This document shows positions 32,611 to 40,872 of a DNA stretch of 40,872 nucleotides, one piece after another. Under the pieces are notes generated by a model, which worked only from the letters and a program-made list of their open reading frames with translations, was not told the origin of the DNA and did not search any database. The stretch is from an uncultured Erysipelotrichaceae bacterium (GTDB lineage: Bacteria > Bacillota_I > Bacilli_A > Erysipelotrichales > Erysipelotrichaceae). Location of the stretch: positions 1-40,872 of the forward strand of contig CALVCY010000096.1 in the NCBI GenBank assembly GCA_944326175.1. The letters are read 5' to 3'. Numbering within the stretch: the first letter of the stretch is position 1; every line of letters starts with the position of its first letter. Position numbers and translations under genes: made by a program.

Positions 32611-33560
32611 GCGATAACGGATATGATCTGAATCAATTGAGATCGTATGCTAGCATCATCGTTTATGACGATGCGCAAATGACCTATGGGAATCTGCTCA
32701 AAGATCAACGCCAATCATTTCAATCCGCGTATCCCAATTTTGATTTTGATACTGAGGCGGACATCGTGACCTTACAGGATTATAACCGCATCATGCAAGC
32801 CAGCGGATATCCGTCATTAGAATTATCAGAAAACAGCTTTGCCATTGCGTTGGATGAACAAGCATATGGGCTTTATGGTGATATGGTTCAGACCATGCTG
32901 GAACAAAATGAAACATTAATGGTTGGTCAAACCATATTGAACCGTGGCGTTGATCAAATCATTGATAAAGGCTATTGCACGATGAGTAATGGTACGACTA
33001 TCCAATTGATCGTCAATATGGATGCAACTTCCTTGCATCCCTATGCATCCTATATGGTGGCCAATTATTATGATGGTTCAAACCAGGATGCAGCCTTGAG
33101 CCAGGCATTATCTATTGGTCCCTATACACGTATCGACTCCCGACTGGGTACATTGAATTCCGCATCGATGCTCGGTATTGTGATGGCATTTGTCGGATTA
33201 TACATCGGTGTGGCACTGACATTAACGTGTGGGGTATTGGTTGCATTGAAACAATTGAGTGATGCTGTGGATGAGAAGGAAAGTATTGTTCATATATATC
33301 GTATTGGATATGGTTCGACCACCTGCATGCGCATCACTTTGTTCAAAACCATGATCGCCTTTGGTGCACCATTGTTCTTATCTTTGATCCATACTGTTGT
33401 TGGATTGAATTTTGTATCATTTATTACCAATGGGATCTTAATGAATGGCAATTGGACCGTCTATGGTTGTACCATGCTGATTCTTTGCATCTATCTGCTC
33501 TATTTTGCAATCACTATGTATATGAAACGTTCTATCGTTTCAGGGTATATTCATGATTGA
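32586..33560 (+). CDS. BceB-like FtsX permease, C-terminal half of a frameshifted gene
   Basis: This frame codes for about 324 residues: the rest of the extracellular domain (from VDEVLSDNGYDLNQL to RIDSRLGTLNSASM) and three C-terminal helices (LGIVMAFVGLYIGVALTLTCG, FKTMIAFGAPLFLSLIHTVVG, VYGCTMLILCIYLLYFAITMY). The pattern of seven helices, extracellular domain, then three helices equals BceB when fused to the previous frame. The first start codon (GTG 32586) has no ribosome site, so independent translation is doubtful. The extracellular domain senses or binds bacitracin-like peptides in known systems. Confidence 0.7.
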   Translation: MQPVDEVLSDNGYDLNQLRSYASIIVYDDAQMTYGNLLKDQRQSFQSAYPNFDFDTEADIVTLQDYNRIMQASGYPSLELSENSFAIALDEQAYGLYGDMVQTMLEQNETLMVGQTILNRGVDQIIDKGYCTMSNGTTIQLIVNMDATSLHPYASYMVANYYDGSNQDAALSQALSIGPYTRIDSRLGTLNSASMLGIVMAFVGLYIGVALTLTCGVLVALKQLSDAVDEKESIVHIYRIGYGSTTCMRITLFKTMIAFGAPLFLSLIHTVVGLNFVSFITNGILMNGNWTVYGCTMLILCIYLLYFAITMYMKRSIVSGYIHD

Positions 33561-33645
33561 AACATTGCATCGTAAGATGCATCGTCCATTATGGTCTCGA
33601 TTGATACGTTTTGCTTTATCTCTGGTTGAAACCATTGCATAAGTC

Positions 33646-33673
33646 TTGACAACACCATTGCAATGATTAAACT
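33646..33673 (+). promoter_or_regulatory. Promoter of the thrS T-box transcript
   Basis: TTGACA (33646-33651) is a perfect -35; TAAACT (33668-33673) lies 16 bases later. The leader begins shortly after. Confidence 0.75.
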
Positions 33674-33674
33674 A

Positions 33675-33914
33675 AAACCTGTAAATCGTTGATCAAGACA
33701 TGGTGTCATAACCATCTGGAAAACTAGAGATCATTGGGTCGGTGCGACAATGACAGCAGTTGTGACATTACTCCTTGGGAGAGCATGCAAAACATGACGT
33801 AAGCGGACGTTACCCGCATCAATGAGGCAATTGGTCGAACCAATTGTAAAGTCGGGTGGTACCACGTGTCGTCCTTCACGTCCTTGACTGTCAAGAACAG
33901 TCAAGGACGTTTTC
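33675..33914 (+). promoter_or_regulatory. T-box leader of thrS, likely specifier ACU (Thr)
   Basis: The T-box core GTCGGGTGGTACCACG is near 33851-33866. The terminator is a perfect 14-bp stem ACGTCCTTGACTGT (33878-33891) / ACAGTCAAGGACGT (33897-33910) with T run. In Stem I, GTCATAAC pairs with GTTGTGAC (allowing one G-U), and ATTACTCC follows; ACT at 33770-33772 is the best specifier. ACA a few bases earlier falls inside the helix. Confidence 0.88.
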
Positions 33915-33956
33915 GTTTATCGATGGTTTAACCATCATCAACTAAGGAGGATATCC

Positions 33957-35711
33957 ATGATCAATATCAAAGAAGACGAAAATCTATCCATTCTCAACCA
34001 TTCCTGTGCCCATCTATTGGCTCAAGCCGTCAAGCATCTTTATCCGCAAGCTAAATTCTGGGTCGGCCCGGTCATCAGTGATGGTTTCTACTATGACATC
34101 GATTTAGGAGACCAAGTTTTAAGCGATGATGATCTTTTAAAAATCGAAAAAGAAATGAAAAAGTGTGCCAAAGACGGCAAAAAGATCATTCGTCATGAAA
34201 TCAGCAAGAGCGAAGCCCTTCAAATGTTTCATGATGACCCTTATAAGATCGATCTGATCAATCATATGGATGAATCGGATACTGTGATCTCCTGTTATAC
34301 CCAAGGGGATTTCACTGATCTATGCCGTGGTCCACATGTGGAAAACACCAAGGTGATGAAGTATTTCAAATTGCTCAAGGTTTCCGGTGCCTATTGGAAA
34401 GGGGATGCCAACAACAAGATGCTGCAACGTGTCTATGGCATCTGCTTTGAAACCCAACAGCAACTCGATGATTATCTGAATTTTCTGGAAGAAGCCAAAA
34501 AACGCGATCATAAAAAATTGGGCCGTGAAATGGAATTGTTCATGCTCAGTGAATATGGTCCAGGATTCCCATTCTTTTTACCCAATGGCATGATCATGCG
34601 CAATGAATTGGAAAATTTCTGGTACACGGAACATACCAAGGCCGGTTATCTGTTTTGTAAGACACCGATCATGCTGAGCAAAGAGTTATGGGAAAAAAGC
34701 GGTCATTGGGATCATTACAAAGACAACATGTATACGACTATGATCGATGATCGCGAATTTGCCATCAAACCGATGAACTGCCCAGGCGGGATCTTGGTTT
34801 ACAAAAATTCATTACACAGCTATCGGGATCTACCGGTGCGCTTAGGTGAGTTGGGTCAAGTCCACCGTCATGAAGCCAGTGGTGCCCTGAATGGGTTGTT
34901 TCGCGTTCGGACATTCACCCAGGATGATGCCCATATTTTCTGTACGGAAGACCAGTTGGAAAGTGAAGTGATCCAACTGATCCAATTTATCGATCGGATC
35001 TATTCTGTTTTTGATTTGAAATATACCATCGAATTGTCCACTCGTCCCGAAAGTGGTTATATCGGCGATATCGCTGTTTGGGACAAGTGTGAAGCAGCGT
35101 TGAAGAAAGCATGTGAAGATGCCGGTAGAGAATGCAAGATCAATCCGGGAGATGGTGCGTTCTATGGACCAAAATTGGATTTCCATCTGATCGATTCCTT
35201 AGGAAGAGAATGGCAATGTGGAACGATCCAGCTGGATATGAACCTGCCGGTGCGTTTTGACTGCACATATGTGGCTGAAGATGGTTCCCGTAAAACACCG
35301 ATCATGCTCCATCGCGTGGTATTTGGTTCCATTGAACGCTTCATGGGTATCTTGATCGAGCATTATGCCGGAAACTTCCCACTGTGGTTGGCTCCAACGC
35401 AGGTGCAGATCATTCCGGTGCATCCGATCAATCATGTTGATTACGCCAATGAAGTCGCCAAAGTGTTGGAAAATGCGGGGATCCGGGTGAAAGTCGATGC
35501 GCGCAATGAGAAATTGGGATATCGCATGCGGGATGCTCAGGTGCATAAGGTTCCGCTAGTACTGGTGTTAGGGGATGCGGAAGCCAGTAACCACAGTGTC
35601 AATGTGCGTCGCCATGGTGCACAGAATACACAAAGCATGGATGTGGAAGCATTCAAGGATGCAGTGGTCAATGAGATCGAAACCAAGGGTGGTAAGATCA
35701 GCGATCGATGA
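33957..35711 (+). CDS. thrS: Threonyl-tRNA synthetase lacking the TGS domain
   Basis: The 584-residue class II synthetase charges tRNA-Thr. It starts almost directly with the editing domain (H15 and H19 in LNHSCAHLLAQ; later CRGPHV), then the catalytic core (MNCPGG, RHEASG, motif 2 RVRTFTQDDAHIFC) and the anticodon-binding domain (PVHPINHVDYANEVAKVL). Typical ThrRS is about 640 residues with an N-terminal TGS domain; it is missing here, and AAGGAGG right before ATG 33957 shows this is the true start. Loss of TGS is known in some lineages. It is controlled by the Thr T-box. Confidence 0.96.
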   Translation: MINIKEDENLSILNHSCAHLLAQAVKHLYPQAKFWVGPVISDGFYYDIDLGDQVLSDDDLLKIEKEMKKCAKDGKKIIRHEISKSEALQMFHDDPYKIDLINHMDESDTVISCYTQGDFTDLCRGPHVENTKVMKYFKLLKVSGAYWKGDANNKMLQRVYGICFETQQQLDDYLNFLEEAKKRDHKKLGREMELFMLSEYGPGFPFFLPNGMIMRNELENFWYTEHTKAGYLFCKTPIMLSKELWEKSGHWDHYKDNMYTTMIDDREFAIKPMNCPGGILVYKNSLHSYRDLPVRLGELGQVHRHEASGALNGLFRVRTFTQDDAHIFCTEDQLESEVIQLIQFIDRIYSVFDLKYTIELSTRPESGYIGDIAVWDKCEAALKKACEDAGRECKINPGDGAFYGPKLDFHLIDSLGREWQCGTIQLDMNLPVRFDCTYVAEDGSRKTPIMLHRVVFGSIERFMGILIEHYAGNFPLWLAPTQVQIIPVHPINHVDYANEVAKVLENAGIRVKVDARNEKLGYRMRDAQVHKVPLVLVLGDAEASNHSVNVRRHGAQNTQSMDVEAFKDAVVNEIETKGGKISDR

Positions 35712-35715
35712 TGGT

Positions 35716-36192
35716 TTGAACCATGCCTGCCATGAGTTTGGACCATTCGTATTCGACGATACAAAGCTTTTGATACTGGGAAGCTTTCCCAGTGTCAAAA
35801 GCCGAAAAATGGGTTTCTATTATGGTCATCCATCGAATCGCTTCTATCCTTTGTTGGCAACGTTGTTGGATGAAACGGTGCCGACCAGTTTATCGGAAAA
35901 GCAAGCATTTTTGAAACGACATCATATCGGGTTGTATGATGTGATCGAATCCTGTCGGATCCATGGCAGCGCGGATGATTCCATATGCGATGTCATGTTG
36001 ACCGATATCGATGGATTGCATCTTCCGCATTTGAAATTGATCGTTCTCAATGGTAAAACGGCTGCCCGATATGATCATGGACGAAGTGATGTGAAGCATT
36101 TGGCCTTACCATCGACCAGCAGCGCCAATGCAGCGTATTCCATGCAACGTTTGCTTGAAAAGTGGAACGTGATATTGGATTATATCGTCTGA
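35716..36192 (+). CDS. Hypoxanthine-DNA glycosylase (HDG/Mug-like)
   Basis: The roughly 158-residue repair enzyme of the uracil-DNA glycosylase superfamily removes deaminated bases, probably hypoxanthine. It has LLILGSFPSVKSRKMGFYYG, then HPSNRFYPLLA, RHHIGLYDVIESC, LIVLNGKTA and LPSTSSANAA, the block order I know from the HDG family (deoxyinosine glycosylase). No ATG is available: the frame opens inside thrS, and TTG 35716, four bases after the thrS stop, is the best start because homology begins there. The weak AAGGGTGGT upstream is too far for a normal ribosome site, so translation is probably coupled to thrS. Cytoplasmic. Confidence 0.85.
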   Translation: MNHACHEFGPFVFDDTKLLILGSFPSVKSRKMGFYYGHPSNRFYPLLATLLDETVPTSLSEKQAFLKRHHIGLYDVIESCRIHGSADDSICDVMLTDIDGLHLPHLKLIVLNGKTAARYDHGRSDVKHLALPSTSSANAAYSMQRLLEKWNVILDYIV

Positions 36193-36198
36193 TAAATC

Positions 36199-36236
36199 CA
36201 TGCCCCTTGATATTTGAAATCAAGGGGCATGTTTTT
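36199..36236 (+). terminator. Terminator after thrS and the glycosylase
   Basis: CATGCCCCTTGAT (36199-36211) pairs perfectly with ATCAAGGGGCATG (36219-36231), followed by TTTTT. It overlaps the end of the convergent gene and may serve both strands. Confidence 0.9.
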
Positions 36237-36576
36237 AGTATTCGATGTAGACCAAGTGATTGAGTTCGTTTTGGATAAAGCAAGTGGTGATGAGTCCTAG
36301 ACCGAAGATATGGAGCAATAATAGCAGGATATTGGTCGAACCATATGGCTCATTGCGCAGATAATCGATTTTATTACCCATCCGCCACGACCAGTAGAAT
36401 CCATAAAGACCCAAGGTGAAGAAATTCAATACCAATACGGTAAAAGATCCTGGATCATTGACTTGTGCGGCTTCGTTGATCTCATTGTTGGTGACCCACC
36501 ACCAATACAAATAGTATAGACCACCAGTAAATAGAGAAAGAATAAGACATACGACAATGTTGCGCTGTTTGATCAT
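36235..36576 (-). CDS. DUF4234-like small membrane protein
   Basis: The 113-residue protein has three predicted helices (about 7-27, 46-66, 82-102). It shows SLFTGGLYYLYWWWVTNNEIN and LNFFTLGLYGFYWSWRMGNKID, the doubled GLYxxYWxW pattern of DUF4234 proteins. Function is unknown. ATG at 36576 (reading leftwards) is preceded by AGGAGG. A possible extended -10 (TGGTAGAAT on the - strand, near 36596-36604) lies just upstream. It is convergent with the glycosylase gene. Confidence 0.8.
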   Translation of the reverse strand: MIKQRNIVVCLILSLFTGGLYYLYWWWVTNNEINEAAQVNDPGSFTVLVLNFFTLGLYGFYWSWRMGNKIDYLRNEPYGSTNILLLLLHIFGLGLITTCFIQNELNHLVYIEY

Positions 36577-36689
36577 AACCAATCCTCCTGGTCCAATTCT
36601 ACCATGGTTCGACTATCGATATCGCTGGCTTAAGCGAAAAGGGTATTCCATTTGTTCAAAAGTATGTTAAAGTAGTTGAGCAATCCAAT

Positions 36690-36766
36690 CGGGACGTAGC
36701 ACAGCTTGGTAGTGCGCTTGTATGGGGTGCAAGAGGTCGTGGGTTCGAATCCCGTCGTCCCGACCA
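36690..36766 (+). tRNA. tRNA-Pro (GGG anticodon)
   Basis: The cloverleaf is complete. The acceptor stem CGGGACG pairs with CGTCCCG, the anticodon arm is CTTGT-ATGGGGT-GCAAG with anticodon GGG, the T-arm is GGGTTCGAATCCC, and CCA is encoded at 36764-36766. The loop matches that of E. coli proL. It reads CCC and CCU. Confidence 0.93.
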
Positions 36767-36774
36767 TAGAAAGC

Positions 36775-36803
36775 AAACGGATCGAACGATCCGTTTTTTT
36801 TTA
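36775..36803 (+). terminator. Terminator of tRNA-Pro
   Basis: AAACGGATC (36775-36783) pairs with GATCCGTTT (36788-36796) around GAAC, followed by a long T run. Confidence 0.92.
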
Positions 36804-36930
36804 TTTTTATCATAACCAAAAGGAATGATCCGGCATAATGAATAACATTGCTACGCATATTGATTGTACTTATCGATTTGACTACAGTAAAGAAGCAAAC
36901 TCTAGAGTCTGAATATGAAATGGAGGGGTT

Positions 36931-39102
36931 ATGAATAACAAAGGTTGGACCAAATGGTTGTTGTCCATGCTATTGATCTTATCGGTAAGTGGTTGTACTG
37001 CTGAAAATGAAACACAATCTTCATCCACAGCGATTTATATACCAGGCACATATAGTGGAAGTGGTAGTGGCATGAACGGAATGGTTTCTGTCACTTTGAC
37101 CGTAGATGAAACCGATATCGTTGATGTCGAATTGGATGTCAGTGGAGAAACCGAAAACATCGGTGGCGCAGCGGCAGAAACATTAAAAACACAAATTTTG
37201 GAGTCTAATGGAACTTCCATCGATGGCGTCAGTGGCGCAACATTAACTAGCGATGGTGTTCGTGAAGCGGTAAAAGTTGCTTTGGAGAAAGCACAAGGAA
37301 ATGTTTCCGATACAGAAATGACACCAGGAACTTATACCGCATCCGCACATGGATCCAAGCATGATATAAGTGTTGCGGTCACGGTCGATTCGGATTCGAT
37401 TACGGATATTCAAGTTCTTGATAGCAATGATTCGCCATATATTTCTGACGCGGCGATTGATCAGATGCCGCAACGGATTCTTGATGCTCAATCATTGACG
37501 GTTGATACCGTCTCTGGTGCAACTTTGACTTCTGCGGCAATCCTGAATGCTGTAGCAGATTGCATCATTCAAGCCAACGGAAATCTCGATGCATGGAACA
37601 AAGAAAACGAACGCATAGATAAAGAAGATGTATATACCGATGTATTGGTTGTCGGTGGTGGGACCAGTGGAATGACAGCGGCATTGGCAGCCAAAACGAA
37701 TGAAAACTTTGAAGATGTGGATTCCGGGTTGAATGTGATGATCGTAGAATCCAATGGATATATGGGTGGCAATATGGCCATCTGCGGTGGATATATCGCA
37801 TCGTACTTTGGAACAGCGTTAAACGAGTATACCGGCCAATCTTGGGATCCGGATAAACTGGTGGATTCTTTGGTGGCTACATTTCCACAATATAATGACG
37901 TGATCAATGAAACATTGTTGCGTCGTTTGGTCAAATATTCTCCAACGGTTTTGAACGGATTGATGGCCAGAGGGTTCTATCTACATGGTGAGGATGGTTA
38001 CGTCCAGTCATCTTCACGTCTTTGTCCAGATGGGGGGTGTGATTATACTTCGAGTAGTGTCGTTGCTGATCCTGAAACTGGTGTACGCAGTGGTGATGAT
38101 GGGTATGACATATACGGAGGCGGTGCCTATTTTGCATCCACTTTGACGGATATTTTGAATGACTCAGGTGTGGAGGTTCGCTATGAGACGACAGCAACAT
38201 CAATAATTATGGATGGTGATACCGCAGTGGGTGTGCATGTCGTTGATTTGGATGGTGAATATGATATATTCGCTGATCGTATTATCTTGGCGAGCGGTTA
38301 TGCGGGTTTGGATGACGAAACTGTGGAAATGTATTTACCAGACAATTTCGTCAATATCGTCAATGCTCAGACTGAAGCAGATCAAAGTTTTGCTCAAAAG
38401 CAAATCAGCGCCTTGGGAGGTTCTGTCAATAATGTGCATGACCCGATCAGCGATGGCCACATCGTGTTGGGTTACAATACCGTATTGGCTCATTTTGGCG
38501 AAGAAGCATTGCTTTATAATACGATGCCTGCCATGTTTGTTACCAGTGATGGAAATCGATTCATGGATGAATCGATTCGTGGCAATACCATGGCGATGAC
38601 GTTACTGGATCACGACGGTAAAAGCTATATGATTTTTGATAGCACACATGAAGGGGTACGCTTCTATGATTTCTTACATGAAAACGGTCTTGCTTGGCGT
38701 GGTGACACCATTTCAGAATTGGCTGAAAATGCCGGCATTGATGCGCAGAATCTGCAAGAAAGCGTGAATACGTATAATTCCGATTATCATAGTGGATCGG
38801 ATTCACAGTTTGATACGCCGCTTGAATGGATGTCACCAGTGGAAGAAGCACCGTTTTATGCTGTACAAGTCAATGCGATTTCCACTGGTGGTGTGGACAT
38901 TGCTGTTTTTACCGATGAAAATCTAAATGTGTTATTGGATAATCATGGCGAATCCGTGCAACATTTATATGCGTGCGGTGGCGCAGGATCGGCTGGGTAT
39001 TTTACATTGAGTAACATCGGTTTAGGTGCACATATTCTAAATTGTCTGACTTCCGGCGCCTATGCAGGTAATGTGGTTCGTGAGGATTTGTTGAATCGCT
39101 AA
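36931..39102 (+). CDS. Surface flavoprotein reductase with two FMN-binding domains (FrdA/UrdA-like)
   Basis: The 723-residue lipoprotein has a signal peptide with Cys22 (LSVSGC). Two FMN-binding domains follow: about residues 36-120 with SGAT at 101-104, and 131-214 with SGAT at 195-198; the Thr in each is the expected site of covalent FMN attachment by ApbE. From about 236 comes an FAD-binding reductase domain (DVLVVGGGTSGMTAALAA) extending to the C-terminus, like flavocytochrome c fumarate reductase and urocanate reductase. Anchored outside the cell, it would reduce a soluble electron acceptor using electrons passed through FMN. The acceptor cannot be told. Two FMN domains instead of one is unusual. 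TTGACT (36878) is a possible -35; GGAGGGG is the ribosome site. No ApbE gene is in this window. Confidence 0.9.
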   Translation: MNNKGWTKWLLSMLLILSVSGCTAENETQSSSTAIYIPGTYSGSGSGMNGMVSVTLTVDETDIVDVELDVSGETENIGGAAAETLKTQILESNGTSIDGVSGATLTSDGVREAVKVALEKAQGNVSDTEMTPGTYTASAHGSKHDISVAVTVDSDSITDIQVLDSNDSPYISDAAIDQMPQRILDAQSLTVDTVSGATLTSAAILNAVADCIIQANGNLDAWNKENERIDKEDVYTDVLVVGGGTSGMTAALAAKTNENFEDVDSGLNVMIVESNGYMGGNMAICGGYIASYFGTALNEYTGQSWDPDKLVDSLVATFPQYNDVINETLLRRLVKYSPTVLNGLMARGFYLHGEDGYVQSSSRLCPDGGCDYTSSSVVADPETGVRSGDDGYDIYGGGAYFASTLTDILNDSGVEVRYETTATSIIMDGDTAVGVHVVDLDGEYDIFADRIILASGYAGLDDETVEMYLPDNFVNIVNAQTEADQSFAQKQISALGGSVNNVHDPISDGHIVLGYNTVLAHFGEEALLYNTMPAMFVTSDGNRFMDESIRGNTMAMTLLDHDGKSYMIFDSTHEGVRFYDFLHENGLAWRGDTISELAENAGIDAQNLQESVNTYNSDYHSGSDSQFDTPLEWMSPVEEAPFYAVQVNAISTGGVDIAVFTDENLNVLLDNHGESVQHLYACGGAGSAGYFTLSNIGLGAHILNCLTSGAYAGNVVREDLLNR

Positions 39103-39117
39103 ATTTCCGTGAATCTG

Positions 39118-39154
39118 AAGATATCGATTCCTGCCAAGGGAATCGATATCTTTT
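39118..39154 (+). terminator. Terminator after the flavoprotein gene
   Basis: AAGATATCGATTC (39118-39130) pairs with GAATCGATATCTT (39140-39152), followed by TT. Confidence 0.88.
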
Positions 39155-39273
39155 GTATCTTGTAGTGATGTCTTTGCTTGATTTAAAAAAAAGAAGAAAT
39201 CATCAAATCGTACTCAAATAAAAATGACATTTGCTCCTGGAAAAATTTGCCTGGAAAAATTTTAATTTTTTTG

Positions 39274-39301
39274 TTGCCAAAGTTTGAATTAATGCTATCA
39301 T
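39274..39301 (+). promoter_or_regulatory. rRNA operon promoter
   Basis: TTGCCA (39274-39279) and TATCAT (39296-39301) are 16 bases apart, with TGC giving an extended -10. AT-rich DNA upstream (39240-39272) looks like an UP element. Confidence 0.75.
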
Positions 39302-39331
39302 AGTGAAGCGCGCTTAAGAAACAGCGCAAAG

Positions 39332-39344
39332 TGATCTTTGAAAA
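39332..39344 (+). promoter_or_regulatory. rRNA antitermination boxA-like site
   Basis: TGATCTTTGAAAA in the leader resembles boxA of Firmicutes rRNA operons. A GCGC/GCGC hairpin just before it (39308-39327) could be boxB. ACTGACT/AGTCAGT (39388-39403) is a further dyad, possibly for processing. Confidence 0.6.
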
Positions 39345-39423
39345 CTGAATAAGAAACCAATCAACGTCAATTTTAATTTTTGATAAAACTGACTCTAGTC
39401 AGTGTTTAATTTACGAGCAAATC

Positions 39424-40872
<1,449 letters not shown>

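Overview
The window comes from a low-to-moderate GC Firmicutes (Bacillota) chromosome, most likely an Erysipelotrichia-type gut bacterium. The evidence is the 16S rRNA that fills the right end, T-box leaders on three aminoacyl-tRNA synthetase genes, CIRCE and cre operators, lipoprotein-type binding proteins, and a CcpA-like regulator in a Bacillus-like gene order. I cannot name a genus from sequence alone. Almost all genes are on the + strand; only a fucosidase and a small membrane protein are on the - strand.

Left block (1-7.2 kb): an acidic disordered protein overlaps murC; then come tRNA-Gly, a YtxG/DUF948-like anchor protein, a helical YtxH-like protein, a CcpA-like regulator, a Tyr T-box, tyrS and a DUF3196-like protein. 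This resembles the Bacillus order sftA-murC-ytxG-ytxH-ccpA-tyrS, but the protein before murC has no FtsK motor. Proteostasis block (7.2-11.7 kb): trigger factor behind a near-perfect CIRCE operator, Lon protease and the YsxC/EngB ribosome-assembly GTPase.

Uptake block (11.7-20.3 kb): two tandem paralogous solute-binding lipoproteins, a type I phosphodiesterase/pyrophosphatase, a MalK/UgpC-type ATPase, two MalF/MalG-type permeases and a UshA-like metallophosphatase. Both hydrolases lack signal peptides. The set therefore looks like an importer of an intact phosphate ester (glycerophosphoryl or nucleotide-like) that is cleaved inside the cell. A consensus cre site precedes the second binding protein. 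This is the most promising uncharacterised system here.

Middle block (20.3-28.3 kb): a Val T-box and valS, a membrane-anchored alpha/beta hydrolase, pyruvate phosphate dikinase, and a convergent cytosolic GH29 alpha-L-fucosidase. Antimicrobial-peptide sensing block (28.4-33.6 kb): a 33-residue membrane peptide, a BceRS-like two-component system, an operator-like palindrome plus terminator, a BceA-like ATPase, an unknown 134-residue membrane protein, and a BceB-like permease split by an apparent 1-nt frameshift.

Right block (33.6-40.9 kb): a Thr T-box, a ThrRS without a TGS domain, a hypoxanthine-DNA glycosylase, a DUF4234 membrane protein (-), tRNA-Pro(GGG), a surface flavoprotein reductase with two FMN-binding domains, and the start of an rRNA operon. 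The window ends inside 16S. No CRISPR array, insertion sequence, prophage or replication origin was recognised. No gene-free stretch over 300 bases is unexplained: the longest ones are T-box leaders, the tRNA-Gly region (2562-2956) and the rRNA leader (39103-39423).
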